NCBI GenBank assembly: GCA_018666235.1 | Contig: JABJAB010000044.1 | Location: 200,231-264,230 of the forward strand | DNA from: Ilumatobacter sp. | GTDB lineage: Bacteria; Actinomycetota; Acidimicrobiia; Acidimicrobiales; Ilumatobacteraceae | Direction of reading: 5' to 3' | Length of the DNA: 64,000 nucleotides | Shown: positions 25,698 to 34,326 of the stretch, piece by piece | How the letters are laid out: each line of letters begins with the position of its first letter | Position numbering within the stretch: the stretch's first letter is position 1 | Program-made: the position numbers and the translations under genes | The notes under the pieces: model-generated | The model's input: only the letters and a program-made list of their open reading frames with translations | What the model was told of the DNA's origin: nothing | The model's database searches: none

Positions 25698-28697
25698 TCA
25701 GCGTGGCAGCACCCAAATCTCGATGTAGTCAGCTACGGGCAGCCAACGATCGATCGAGTCGTCCAGGTCGCCTTGGCTGATGCTGTTGATCAGCTCGGCT
25801 TGATTCTCAAAGTCGGCCAGACTCGGGTTGCCCGCAGGGTCGGTCAGCACATTGAGAATCTCGTCGTTGAGTTGCTCGTTGCTGAACAGTTCCAGCTCGT
25901 TGCCGACCGTGCTGATCGCGGCCGCGTACTCAACATCGGTGACGCCGTTGGCGCGCAGGTCGGCCACCTGCTCCAACACCGCGATCGACACGTCTTGGAC
26001 GCGGTCGGGGCCAGTGGAGACGGACAGGAATGTCTCGGCCAACGGAGTGGCCCCGCCCGTCAGTTCGATTGCCGCGAAGGGTGAGTACGACTCGCCCAGT
26101 TCCTCGCGAATCACGTCGGTGAGGCGGGCGGTGATCACTTGCTGCAGCAGTCTGGCGACGACGTCGTCTCGGCGCTCGATAGTGCCGTCCCCGGTAAAGA
26201 GGAACGTGACGCTTGCCTGATCGCCTTCGCCGGCCTGTGTCGTGTCGACAATGGCTCCGGCGGGCGGCAGCGGTTCGGCGAAATCGACGGACTCGACGCG
26301 ACCCGTCGCCGGCAGCGTGCCGAGGTAGACGCGTGTCAACTCGGCTGCTTCAGAGATGTCGAAGTCCCCGTTGAAGGAGAATGCCCAGTCCGACGCGTCG
26401 CCAAACCGGTCGCGAAACACCGCTTCGACCTGCGCCGGCTCGACCGATTCGAGATCGTCGACGCTGAGGAGCTGGTATCGCGGATCGGTGTAGCGCGTCT
26501 CGGTCAGCAACTTGAAGCGCGCGTAGTTCGGATTGATCGAGGGATCCTCGGCAAGCGGCAGTTCGTTGTCGATGTACTGCTCAAGGGCCACGGGATCGAC
26601 GCGCGGTTCGGTCATCACCAGGTGGATCAACTGGAACAGTGTCTCCATGTCGGTCGTCGCAGCGGACCCGTTCAAGCCCTCGGTGAAGACATCGATTGTC
26701 GCGTCGAGGACCACTTCTTTGTCCGCCAGGAACGCATCGATTGCGACCGGGTCGAACGACCCGACCCCGCTGTTCTCGACGACGTTCTCGGCAACCGCTG
26801 CGGCCGCGACATCTGTGTCGTCAAGCACCGTCGACCCTCCGGGGCTCCGGCCTTCGAACATGACCACGCCGTCAGTGATCGGGGTGTTGTTGAACGCGAC
26901 GCTGACACCGTTCGGGAAGGTGAGCAGCGCCGGTTCGAAGAAGCTGATGACCGTGCCATCGGCGAGCTGCGTCACACCGATCTCATCGACCGGCGCTGGT
27001 GGCGTGAGGAGAGAGTCGCCGATCGCAGCAGCATCGGGTCGCGGCTCGACCTGACGCGATGACGCGTTTTCAGCCTGGGTGACGAACACGTCAGCCGCGG
27101 GTACGTCGCCGATCTCATCGGCAGGCGCCGTGACGAAGATGTGTGGCCCCGCAGCCTCGTAGCGGGTCACGAACATGTATGCGAGCGTCTCGGGAGTGGC
27201 GCGGTCGAGCACGGCGGTCACGTAGTCGAACCAGCGCTGAGCGGTCGGCAACGACTCTCCCTCGAGGACGTGGCGGACGTACTCATCGGCGTATGAGGCG
27301 TCCTGGCGCGAGTCGCGGCCATCGAAGTCGACTTGTGCGGCGCTGCGGCGAGCAGCGACGGAACGGTCGACCTCGTCCTGGGTGAAGCCATAGCGCAGCA
27401 CTCGCTCGTACTCGTCGAGCACCGCCTGTGTCGAAGCTTCGAGGTCCGCTCCGTCAGCGGAGACGAAGATCTCGGGAGCATCGAGCAGGCGGACGAACCC
27501 ACTGCCATCGACCGCGGCATCGTCGAACGGCGCCTCACCGCGCAGGGCATCATTCGCCAGGCGTGTGCCGATGATCTCGAAGGCGAGTTCCTGGTAGATG
27601 TCGCGTTGTACGACCGCCTCGCGGGAGCCGGACAGGTCGCGCGCGAGCGGGAGTGTCACGAACGCAAAGCCCTCTGAGACGTCCGGATCGTCGAACACCA
27701 CCGCCCGCGCGTCGGTCGCAGGTTCGACGACCAGGTCGACGCGCTCGGGCGAATCACCTCGCGCATCCGCTGGCTGAAATCGTTCGACAATCTGGCGTTC
27801 GATGTCAGCAACATCGATGTCACCGACGACCACGACGGCTGCATTGTCCGGTCGGTACCAATCGTCGTAAAAGGCCCGCAGCGGACCGTCCGTGGTCGAA
27901 CTGATCTCGTCGTCAGTACCGATCGGCTTGCGGTCCTCATAGGGCGACCCATCGAGAAAGAACCGCTGGATCTCGTCGAAGACTCGACCGTTGACGCTCT
28001 GCGCCGAGCCGCGCCATTCGTCGAGTACGACACCGCGCTCGGCCAGGACCTGGTCAGGATCGATCGTCGCTGCCGACAGCCATTGCTGCAGCACGTCGAG
28101 ACCCGTGCTGACGGTCGACGGATCCGCCGTCGGCATCGTCAACTGGTACACGGTTTCGTCGTAGCTCGTGTATGCGTTGATGTCCGCACCAAAGCTGGCG
28201 CCGAAGCTACGCAGGACGGCGATGAGTTCGTTCTCCGGAAACTGCTCGGTGCCGTTGAACAGCATGTGTTCAAGGAAGTGAGCGCCGCCGCCCTGATCAG
28301 ACTCTTGGAGTGCTGAGCCCGCGTCGATGCTCAGCCGCATTTCGACGCGGGCACCAGGATTGTCGTTCCGGCGGATCAGGTACCGCAGTCCGTTGTCGAG
28401 CGTGCCCAGCGTGATCGCCGGGTCGATGTCAGCGAGCGCAGGGAGCCCATCGGGGTCAGGTGCCACGATCGGCGTGGATGAGCCGTCGTTGACCGTTGGT
28501 GTGCCACCTGGGGTTGTGGTGCTGTCCGGAGGTTCGGTGGTCTCCGGTTCATCGATCGACGGCGTCGAGTTGCTCGACTCTTGGGTGACGCCCGACGATG
28601 AGGTGCACGCCGCGACGAGCAGACACGTCGCCACTCCGAAGGCGGTCGATCGTGCAACGGAACGACGACAGGATGGACCAGAGCGAGCGCCGAACAT
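25698..28697 (-). CDS. M16 (insulinase-family) zinc peptidase lipoprotein
   Basis: A 999-residue exported metallopeptidase. The N-terminus MFGARSGPSC leads to the lipobox LVAAC with Cys31. A Ser/Thr/Pro linker follows, then paired M16 domains. The inverted zinc motif H-F-L-E-H is in GGAHFLEHMLFNGT, and the third ligand Glu lies in LAERGVVLDEWRG. The second half (about 530-999) is a non-catalytic M16 repeat, with R/Y-type substrate residues likely in YSPFAAIEL. It probably degrades peptides outside the membrane. The open frame continues to 28913 but is Arg/Trp/Cys-rich there, so I use the ATG at 28697. Confidence 0.92.
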   Translation of the reverse strand: MFGARSGPSCRRSVARSTAFGVATCLLVAACTSSSGVTQESSNSTPSIDEPETTEPPDSTTTPGGTPTVNDGSSTPIVAPDPDGLPALADIDPAITLGTLDNGLRYLIRRNDNPGARVEMRLSIDAGSALQESDQGGGAHFLEHMLFNGTEQFPENELIAVLRSFGASFGADINAYTSYDETVYQLTMPTADPSTVSTGLDVLQQWLSAATIDPDQVLAERGVVLDEWRGSAQSVNGRVFDEIQRFFLDGSPYEDRKPIGTDDEISSTTDGPLRAFYDDWYRPDNAAVVVVGDIDVADIERQIVERFQPADARGDSPERVDLVVEPATDARAVVFDDPDVSEGFAFVTLPLARDLSGSREAVVQRDIYQELAFEIIGTRLANDALRGEAPFDDAAVDGSGFVRLLDAPEIFVSADGADLEASTQAVLDEYERVLRYGFTQDEVDRSVAARRSAAQVDFDGRDSRQDASYADEYVRHVLEGESLPTAQRWFDYVTAVLDRATPETLAYMFVTRYEAAGPHIFVTAPADEIGDVPAADVFVTQAENASSRQVEPRPDAAAIGDSLLTPPAPVDEIGVTQLADGTVISFFEPALLTFPNGVSVAFNNTPITDGVVMFEGRSPGGSTVLDDTDVAAAAVAENVVENSGVGSFDPVAIDAFLADKEVVLDATIDVFTEGLNGSAATTDMETLFQLIHLVMTEPRVDPVALEQYIDNELPLAEDPSINPNYARFKLLTETRYTDPRYQLLSVDDLESVEPAQVEAVFRDRFGDASDWAFSFNGDFDISEAAELTRVYLGTLPATGRVESVDFAEPLPPAGAIVDTTQAGEGDQASVTFLFTGDGTIERRDDVVARLLQQVITARLTDVIREELGESYSPFAAIELTGGATPLAETFLSVSTGPDRVQDVSIAVLEQVADLRANGVTDVEYAAAISTVGNELELFSNEQLNDEILNVLTDPAGNPSLADFENQAELINSISQGDLDDSIDRWLPVADYIEIWVLPR

Positions 28698-28795
28698 GAT
28701 GCGGAGGCTAGATCCCGCCTCTCTGTCTTCGGTCAAACGACACCAGCGCCACGCACGACGAGCGGGAGACTGAAACCCGCGGCAGACTACGTCTC

Positions 28796-29656
28796 GTGGA
28801 TTTGCCGCCCCCTGAACCGGCGCCGACGAACAACTTGCTGGCACCCGCCACCTCGGCTCGCGCTGATCTCCCCGCGCCAACATCGACCGCACCCAGCGTG
28901 CTCTCATCTCCACTTCGGGTCACCGGATTGACCAAGTCGTTCGGCACCAAGCTGGCGATCAACAACCTCTCGTTCGCCGTGCCGCAGGGCGCCTGCTACG
29001 GATTGGTCGGCCCGAACGGCAGCGGGAAGTCGACCACCATGCGCACCGTTGTCGGCTTGGTTCGACCCGACGCCGGTTCCATCGAGGTGTGCGGGATCGA
29101 TGTCGCGCACGACGTAATGGCGACTCGACGCGCCATGGGGGTCATGCTCGATCCGCTCCAGCTGTTCGACCGGCTGACCGCGTGGGAGTTCGTCGACACC
29201 ATCGGCGCGCTGCGCGGTCTTGACACTGCCACTGTTCGCGATCGAGCGACCGAGCTGTTCGACGTGCTCGATCTCAGCGAAGATGCACGTCGACCGATTG
29301 CCGGCTACAGCCACGGCATGCGGAAGAAGACAGCGTTGGCGGTGGCCATGCTTCCCCGCCCACAACTGGTGATGCTCGACGAGCCGTTCGAGGGTGTCGA
29401 TCCGGTGTCGACTCGCGCCATGCGGCGCATGCTCGACCGCTTCCGATCCGGCGGCGGAACCGTGGTGCTCTCCACGCACGTGATGGACATCGTCGAGCGA
29501 GTGTGCGACCACGTCGGCGTCATCAACCGCGGCCAGCTCGTGGCATCTGGCCCGATCGACGAACTCCGCGATGGCCGGCGGCTCGAGGACGCATTCATCG
29601 ACGTCGTGGGCGCCACAGACATCGACGACAGCGCCCTTGACTGGCTCGACCGTTGA
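28796..29656 (+). CDS. ABC transporter ATP-binding protein
   Basis: A 286-residue ABC ATPase of the exporter type (ABC-2 style). After a 35-residue Pro/Ala-rich N-terminus come Walker A GPNGSGKST, the signature region YSHGMRKK (in place of the usual LSGGQ, common in this subgroup), Walker B LVMLDEPFEG, and the H-loop LSTHVMD. The start is a GTG at 28796; a shorter product from a later codon cannot be excluded because the N-terminal extension is low complexity. It overlaps the permease by four bases (TTGA). Confidence 0.9.
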   Translation: MDLPPPEPAPTNNLLAPATSARADLPAPTSTAPSVLSSPLRVTGLTKSFGTKLAINNLSFAVPQGACYGLVGPNGSGKSTTMRTVVGLVRPDAGSIEVCGIDVAHDVMATRRAMGVMLDPLQLFDRLTAWEFVDTIGALRGLDTATVRDRATELFDVLDLSEDARRPIAGYSHGMRKKTALAVAMLPRPQLVMLDEPFEGVDPVSTRAMRRMLDRFRSGGGTVVLSTHVMDIVERVCDHVGVINRGQLVASGPIDELRDGRRLEDAFIDVVGATDIDDSALDWLDR

Positions 29657-31269
29657 AGATCGGGTCCGCGCAACTCGGGCGGCTCTTTGCCCGTCTGCGC
29701 TGGCGCATGCTGCGCGGCTCACTGCGCACACCCGGGGCCCAACGGTGGACCGTGCTGATCGGGTTGCTGGCCTCGGTGTTCCTGGGCGTGACGGGTGCTG
29801 TGGGACTCGCCGTCGCGGGTCAGCTCGCTGAAGACGGCACCGCACTGTTCGTGATCGCTGCAACCGGGATCACCCTCGCGGTCGTTGCGCTCGGCGTGGT
29901 CGCGGGCATCAGCCAACCGATCGATCCGCGTGTGCTTGCGACCGAACCATTGTCCGACAGACAGCTTGCAACCGGCCTCCTCGTCGGTTCAGCCTCCGGC
30001 CCACCCGGCCTCTCGGGTGGCCTCGTCGCGTTCGGAATGTTTGTTGGCGGCGTCCGCGGCATCTCCTCGGTGCCCGTTGTCGCCCTCGCTTCCATCGCCT
30101 TCGCAGCCACCTTGTTGCTGGCCTCGAGATCGACGATCAACGCCCTTGGCCTGTTCGCGACGCGTTTCCCGCGCGCAGGTCAGATCGTGGTGGGCATCAT
30201 GAGCCTCGTCATCTACGGCGGATTTCAGTTCGTACCTCGCCTGGCCACCGGTTTGGACGGCAACGAACAACAACGCATCGCGTCGGTGCTGCAGTACACG
30301 CCGCCTGGTCAGCTCGGCCGGGCCATCGAGAACGCCGATCAACACCCACTCGCGGCAGTCGGGCACCTTGTGCTTGGGGCGCTCTGGCTTCCTGCGCTCG
30401 GCGCACTGTTCGTGTGGACGACGCGGGCACTGATCGTCGCGGTGCAGCGTCCCGATGCCACAGGTGCTGACCGATCATCGAAAGGGGCGGCTCGACGTCA
30501 ACCGATTCGATCTCTGGCCCGCTGGGCCTGCGGGCGCGGAGCGATGGGCGCGTTGGCATGGCGCAGCGTGCTCACCCGGTTACGCACGCCCCGCACAGCG
30601 CTCGAAACCTTCACCGGGGCTGGCGTCGGTTTGGCCATCGTCCTCGTGCCGGCACTCCTGCGCGACGAGGTCGGCGCGGGCGCCGTGCTCGTCGGTGGTG
30701 CCGTGCAGCTGGCCGTGTTGTTCATCGCCGGCAACTCCTTTGGCTCCGACGGCCCCGCTCTGAGCAACGAACTGCTGTGCGGTGTCGACCCGGTGCTGTT
30801 CGTGCGCGCCAAGGCACGTTCGGTCCTCGTTGTCACTTCCCCCTTGGTCGTTGTCGGCCCACTGCTCGCCGCCTCGGTGAGCGGCGAGTGGCGATATCTG
30901 CCGGCGGGCTTCCTCGTCGGCGCCGGCGGACTGCTCGCAGGAACGGGCGGCGCGATGGTGCAGTCGACAATCGTCCCGATCGCCATCCCGGAGGGCGACA
31001 ACCCGCTGGCCGGCGGCGACTCCGGCAAAGGGTGTCTTGCCGGCCTGATCCTTGCTGCGGTCGTCATGTCGCTCGCCGTCGTGACGCTGCCCGTTGCGCT
31101 CGGCTTGTTCTGGGCTGTCAGCTTCGGTTCGCTCTTCTGGGTGACCGCCTTTGCCGGCGCCACCGTCGCTGCCGGTGCGGGCGTTCTCGAACTCGGCATT
31201 CGGTACGCCACACGCCACTGGCGTCGCAGCGAGCCCGAGATCTACGCCGCGGTGATCCCGACCAGTTAG
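29653..31269 (+). CDS. ABC-2-type membrane permease
   Basis: A 538-residue protein with about ten to twelve hydrophobic helices (for example VLIGLLASVFLGVTGAVGLAV and the C-terminal LILAAVVMSLAVVTLPVALG). It lacks an ATP site and follows the ABC ATPase directly, so the two form an exporter. The start is a TTG overlapping the ATPase stop as TTGA. The substrate is unknown. Its stop overlaps that of the convergent MOSC gene by four bases (31266-31269). Confidence 0.82.
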   Translation: MKIGSAQLGRLFARLRWRMLRGSLRTPGAQRWTVLIGLLASVFLGVTGAVGLAVAGQLAEDGTALFVIAATGITLAVVALGVVAGISQPIDPRVLATEPLSDRQLATGLLVGSASGPPGLSGGLVAFGMFVGGVRGISSVPVVALASIAFAATLLLASRSTINALGLFATRFPRAGQIVVGIMSLVIYGGFQFVPRLATGLDGNEQQRIASVLQYTPPGQLGRAIENADQHPLAAVGHLVLGALWLPALGALFVWTTRALIVAVQRPDATGADRSSKGAARRQPIRSLARWACGRGAMGALAWRSVLTRLRTPRTALETFTGAGVGLAIVLVPALLRDEVGAGAVLVGGAVQLAVLFIAGNSFGSDGPALSNELLCGVDPVLFVRAKARSVLVVTSPLVVVGPLLAASVSGEWRYLPAGFLVGAGGLLAGTGGAMVQSTIVPIAIPEGDNPLAGGDSGKGCLAGLILAAVVMSLAVVTLPVALGLFWAVSFGSLFWVTAFAGATVAAGAGVLELGIRYATRHWRRSEPEIYAAVIPTS

Positions 31270-31994
31270 TGGTCTACCGAGAGGTGCTCGACGCTGTCGC
31301 CGACGCGCACCTCGCCTGGACGAGCGACGATCGCGCCGATCGAAAGAAAGGTGTCACGCTCAGCGTTGATCTGCTTGAGTAGCTCGATGTCGCGATCGAG
31401 ACCGGGCTGCGGACGGGTGACCATGACACAGCGATCGATCTGCTTGCACACCGCCAACTCGGCGCCGTCGTCGCCACCGAGACGAATGTGGTCCCCGACG
31501 AAGTCGTCTTCGCCGGATCCATCCACGACGATGTTGGTCCGAAAGCGGCGGATGTCCCAGTCGCCGAGCGATCCGGTCGAGACCAGAGACAGTCGGCTCC
31601 ACTTTGAGTCGTGCCATGCGCCTTCCGGACCGGTCCACGACACCCAGTTCGCGTCGTTCTCGAAGTCGATCGGCGCCTCATAGGTGCCTCCTTCGTCACC
31701 CGCCTTGCGGAGTTGAACTTCCTGACCGAGCCAACGCGAGAGCGCGGCGCTGGCAGAGCGCTCGTCGACATCACCGGTCTCAGGCAGCGTGAGCATCAGC
31801 TCGCCGTCTTCGATGCGCGCCGACGCAAAGAGCAGTTGAGGCGAGCGGCGAGCCGTGAGGACCGTTCCCGTGGCAACGTCGAAGACACCCCAACCTCGAT
31901 CACCAACGATGCCCAGCTCGTCGATGGACGCTGATTCGAGCTGCTCGCCTCCAATCGACTTCACCGGATAACGCCAGAGCTGAGTGACCTGCAT
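31266..31994 (-). CDS. MOSC-domain protein
   Basis: A 242-residue protein with the N-terminal beta-barrel (MQVTQLWRYPVKSIGGEQLE) and C-terminal MOSC domain found in molybdenum-cofactor sulfurases and amidoxime-reducing enzymes. Its MOSC part has FRTNIVVDGSG and the conserved Cys in LAVCKQIDRCVMVTRPQPG, where molybdenum is bound in the mARC/YcbX branch. A role in moving sulfur or using molybdenum cofactor is therefore likely. It is transcribed away from mftA across 94 bases. The open frame runs to 32210, but the ATG at 31994, with GGAG just upstream, fits the family. Confidence 0.88.
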   Translation of the reverse strand: MQVTQLWRYPVKSIGGEQLESASIDELGIVGDRGWGVFDVATGTVLTARRSPQLLFASARIEDGELMLTLPETGDVDERSASAALSRWLGQEVQLRKAGDEGGTYEAPIDFENDANWVSWTGPEGAWHDSKWSRLSLVSTGSLGDWDIRRFRTNIVVDGSGEDDFVGDHIRLGGDDGAELAVCKQIDRCVMVTRPQPGLDRDIELLKQINAERDTFLSIGAIVARPGEVRVGDSVEHLSVDH

Positions 31995-32076
31995 CCACTC
32001 CAAGGTAGGCGAACGTCCGGTCCCATTCTGTCGGTGGAGAATGCGACTGCGTCTGGCCGCATCAGACCGGGTTGGG

Positions 32077-32082
32077 TAAACT
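32077..32082 (+). promoter_or_regulatory. Probable -10 box (TAAACT) of leaderless mftA transcript
   Basis: TAAACT stands six bases before the mftA ATG, so the transcript is predicted to begin at the A of the start codon. No ribosome site precedes mftA, which agrees. The -35 region is not convincing. Confidence 0.5.
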
Positions 32083-32088
32083 CCTTCG

Positions 32089-32226
32089 ATGAGCGAACCC
32101 ACCGACACGATCAGCCAGGCCGACGTCGACGAGGCTGGCGCCGCGCCGACCAATTCCGCCGTTGAGCTGAACGAAGAGCTGCTCGTCGAGGAGATCTCCA
32201 TCGACGGCATGTGCGGCGTCTACTGA
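32089..32226 (+). CDS. mftA: Mycofactocin precursor peptide MftA
   Basis: A 45-residue precursor, too short for ordinary gene calling. It has an acidic leader (SEPTDTISQADVDEAG), a helix-like stretch (VELNEELLVEEI) and the family's invariant C-terminus I-D-G-M-C-G-V-Y. In the known pathway MftC decarboxylates the terminal Tyr and joins it to the neighbouring Val. A protease then frees the core, which becomes the redox cofactor mycofactocin. It is followed 28 bases later by mftB and then mftC, the usual order. The exact C-terminal match makes this call firm. Confidence 0.96.
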   Translation: MSEPTDTISQADVDEAGAAPTNSAVELNEELLVEEISIDGMCGVY

Positions 32227-32254
32227 GCCCACGAAGCATCTCAGTCAGAATTTC

Positions 32255-32506
32255 ATGCTCGACGCCACGCTGACCCTGCATCCACAGGTCGCGCTGCGCC
32301 CCGAACCTTTCGGCGCGCTGGCGTACCACTACGGAAACCGCAAGCTGATCTTCCTGAAGCACCCCGACGTGGTCCGCGTCGTCGAGTCCCTCGATGGCAC
32401 CGCAACGGTTGCCGAGACCCTTGCCGCCTGCCACATCGACGAGGCCCGTTGGCCGTCGTTCGAACAGGCACTCACCAACCTGCAGACATCGGAGATGCTC
32501 CAATGA
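32255..32506 (+). CDS. mftB: Mycofactocin precursor-binding chaperone MftB
   Basis: An 83-residue PqqD-like peptide chaperone (RRE domain). It recognises the MftA leader and presents it to MftC. The family blocks LHPQVALRPEPFGALAYHYGNRKL and FLKHPDVVRVVESL are clear, with the usual C-terminal helix ending in EML. It overlaps mftC by four bases (ATGA), implying coupled translation of the two partners. The start is the ATG at 32255. Confidence 0.94.
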   Translation: MLDATLTLHPQVALRPEPFGALAYHYGNRKLIFLKHPDVVRVVESLDGTATVAETLAACHIDEARWPSFEQALTNLQTSEMLQ

Positions 32507-33630
32507 GCAAGACCCAACTCGTTGAACAGCTCAAGGGCGGCCTTGATGCCCCCATTTGCCTGACCTGGGAACTCACGTACGCGTGCAACCTCGAATGCGT
32601 GCACTGCCTGTCGTCGTCAGGGCAACGCGACCCGCGGGAGCTCACGACCGACGAGGCCAAGGCGGTACTCGACGAGCTGCACGACCTCCAGGTCTTCTAC
32701 ATCAATATCGGCGGCGGCGAGCCGATGATCCGGCGCGACTTCTTCGAGCTGCTGGAGTATTCGATCGGCCGCGGCATCGGTGTGAAGTTCTCCACGAACG
32801 GTGCGTTCATCGACGCAACCAAAGCCAAGCGCCTCACCGAGATGGACTATCTCGACATCCAGATCAGTCTCGATGGCACCGACGCAGTCACGAACGATGC
32901 GGTCCGCGGCGAGGGCTCGTACGACACAGCGATCGCAGCGATGCAGCACTTGCAAGACGCCGGGTTCGGCGAATTCAAGATTTCCGTCGTCGTCACACGC
33001 CACAACGTCGATCAGCTGGACGAGTTCAAGGCGCTGGCCGACGAGTACGGCGCACAGCTCCGCATCACCCGCCTGCGTCCGTCAGGCCGCGGTGCCGACA
33101 GCTGGCATGACCTGCATCCGACACAGGCACAGCAGCGACAGATCTACGACTGGCTCATCCTGAACGGCGAGAACGTACTCACCGGCGATTCGTTCTTCCA
33201 CCTGAACGCGCTCGGCGAAGAGCCCCTGCCCGGCCTCAACATGTGTGGCGCAGGCCGCGTGGTGTGTCTCATCGACCCGATCGGCGACGTGTACGCATGC
33301 CCCTTCGTCATCCACGACGAGTTCAAGGCCGGGTCAGTGCGCGACGAGGGCGGATTCAGCCACGTGTGGAAGCAGAGTGACCTGTTCACAGAGCTGCGCG
33401 AGCCGCAATCTGCTGGTGCTTGTGCCTCATGCGGCAGCTACGACGCCTGCCAGGGCGGTTGCATGGCCGCCAAGTTCTTCACTGGCATCCCGCTCGATGG
33501 CCCTGACCCTGAGTGCGTGAGCGGCCACGGTGAAGCTGCGCTGCTCGCGGCGTCGTCAATTCAAGCTCCGAAACCGATGATGGATCACTCCAAGCCATCA
33601 CGCGTCGCGGTCACGATCGGCCGCCGCTAA
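32503..33630 (+). CDS. mftC: Mycofactocin radical SAM maturase MftC
   Basis: A 375-residue radical SAM enzyme. C-x3-C-x2-C at about 28-35 (CNLECVHC) binds the SAM [4Fe-4S] cluster. A SPASM-type C-terminal domain supplies Cys for auxiliary clusters (CGAGRVVCLIDPIGDVYACPF, then CASCGSYDACQGGCMAAKF and ECVSGHG). It carries out the two-step change of the MftA C-terminal Val-Tyr. GGAG lies eight bases before the ATG, inside mftB. It is the last gene before a strong hairpin. The next pathway genes (mftD, mftE, mftF) do not follow, unlike in mycobacteria. Confidence 0.96.
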   Translation: MSKTQLVEQLKGGLDAPICLTWELTYACNLECVHCLSSSGQRDPRELTTDEAKAVLDELHDLQVFYINIGGGEPMIRRDFFELLEYSIGRGIGVKFSTNGAFIDATKAKRLTEMDYLDIQISLDGTDAVTNDAVRGEGSYDTAIAAMQHLQDAGFGEFKISVVVTRHNVDQLDEFKALADEYGAQLRITRLRPSGRGADSWHDLHPTQAQQRQIYDWLILNGENVLTGDSFFHLNALGEEPLPGLNMCGAGRVVCLIDPIGDVYACPFVIHDEFKAGSVRDEGGFSHVWKQSDLFTELREPQSAGACASCGSYDACQGGCMAAKFFTGIPLDGPDPECVSGHGEAALLAASSIQAPKPMMDHSKPSRVAVTIGRR

Positions 33631-33631
33631 C

Positions 33632-33660
33632 GACGACTTGGTGCCAGGCACCAAGTCGTC
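33632..33660. terminator. Strong hairpin between convergent genes (end of mft operon)
   Basis: GACGACTTGGTGCC (33632-33645) and its exact complement (33647-33660) flank one base, giving 14 complementary pairs; in RNA about 11-12 would pair around a short loop. It starts two bases after the mftC stop and ends just before the convergent gene's stop. There is no T-run, so it may act as a bidirectional terminator or an mRNA end protector. Confidence 0.75.
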
Positions 33661-33663
33661 TCG

Positions 33664-34287
33664 TCAGTCCAACGTGAGGTCGTGTTGATACGACTTTTCG
33701 AGTGTGGTGCGCATCCGGTCGCCCTCCAGGCCCAACTGGGTGCTCGCAATTTCGGCGAGATCAGGCGTTGCGGCATGTCCGACCCACGACTCGACGTTCC
33801 ACACTTCGCCACGACGGAAGGCCTTGGCGCAGTGCACGTAGAGTTCCGCCACCTCAACGACGATTGCAAGCTTGGGCCGACGCAGTTCGGTCGTGAAGCT
33901 GTCCAGCACGGACGAGTCAGTCGTGAGCATCGCTGGACCTTTGATGCGGAGTGTCTCGTCCTTGCCCGGCATCACCAACAGCAGTCCCACGTACGGATGT
34001 CTCACGATGTTTTCGAGGCTGTCGAGCCGATTGTTGCCGTTCAGGTCAGGAATCGCGACGTGGCGGTCGTCAAGTCGTTGGACGAAGCCGGGCGGACCAC
34101 CGCGCGGTGACGTATCAATGGATCCCGCGCCGTCAGTGGTCGAGATGACCACGAATGGGCAGCGGTCGACGAACGCTGCGGACGACTCGTCGATCGTGTC
34201 AAACACTTTGTTCGCAGCAACGGCGCTCGGCTCGCGATACATCTCGCGCAATCCATCGATGTCGTTGATGCGGTTCATGATCTCCAT
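33664..34287 (-). CDS. Pyridoxamine 5'-phosphate oxidase-fold FMN-binding protein
   Basis: A 207-residue split-barrel flavoprotein of the pyridoxamine-phosphate-oxidase superfamily, MSMEG_1061/DR2398-like. Recognisable blocks are FVVISTTDGAGSIDTSPRGG, PDLNGNNRLDSLENIVRHPYVGLLLVMPG and the C-terminal WVGHAATPDLAEIAS. Such proteins bind FMN or F420 and have mixed oxidoreductase roles. It converges on mftC across the hairpin. No link with mycofactocin is shown beyond proximity. The start is the ATG at 34287. Confidence 0.88.
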   Translation of the reverse strand: MEIMNRINDIDGLREMYREPSAVAANKVFDTIDESSAAFVDRCPFVVISTTDGAGSIDTSPRGGPPGFVQRLDDRHVAIPDLNGNNRLDSLENIVRHPYVGLLLVMPGKDETLRIKGPAMLTTDSSVLDSFTTELRRPKLAIVVEVAELYVHCAKAFRRGEVWNVESWVGHAATPDLAEIASTQLGLEGDRMRTTLEKSYQHDLTLD

Positions 34288-34326
34288 CTGCTGAGCTTCT
34301 CACAGCGGCTGGCCCTCCGAGGGGCG

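Noticed and set aside
33664..34287. A mycofactocin pathway gene because of its position after mftC
   Set aside because: It is on the opposite strand across a terminator and belongs to the pyridoxamine-phosphate-oxidase fold, not to a known mft family.
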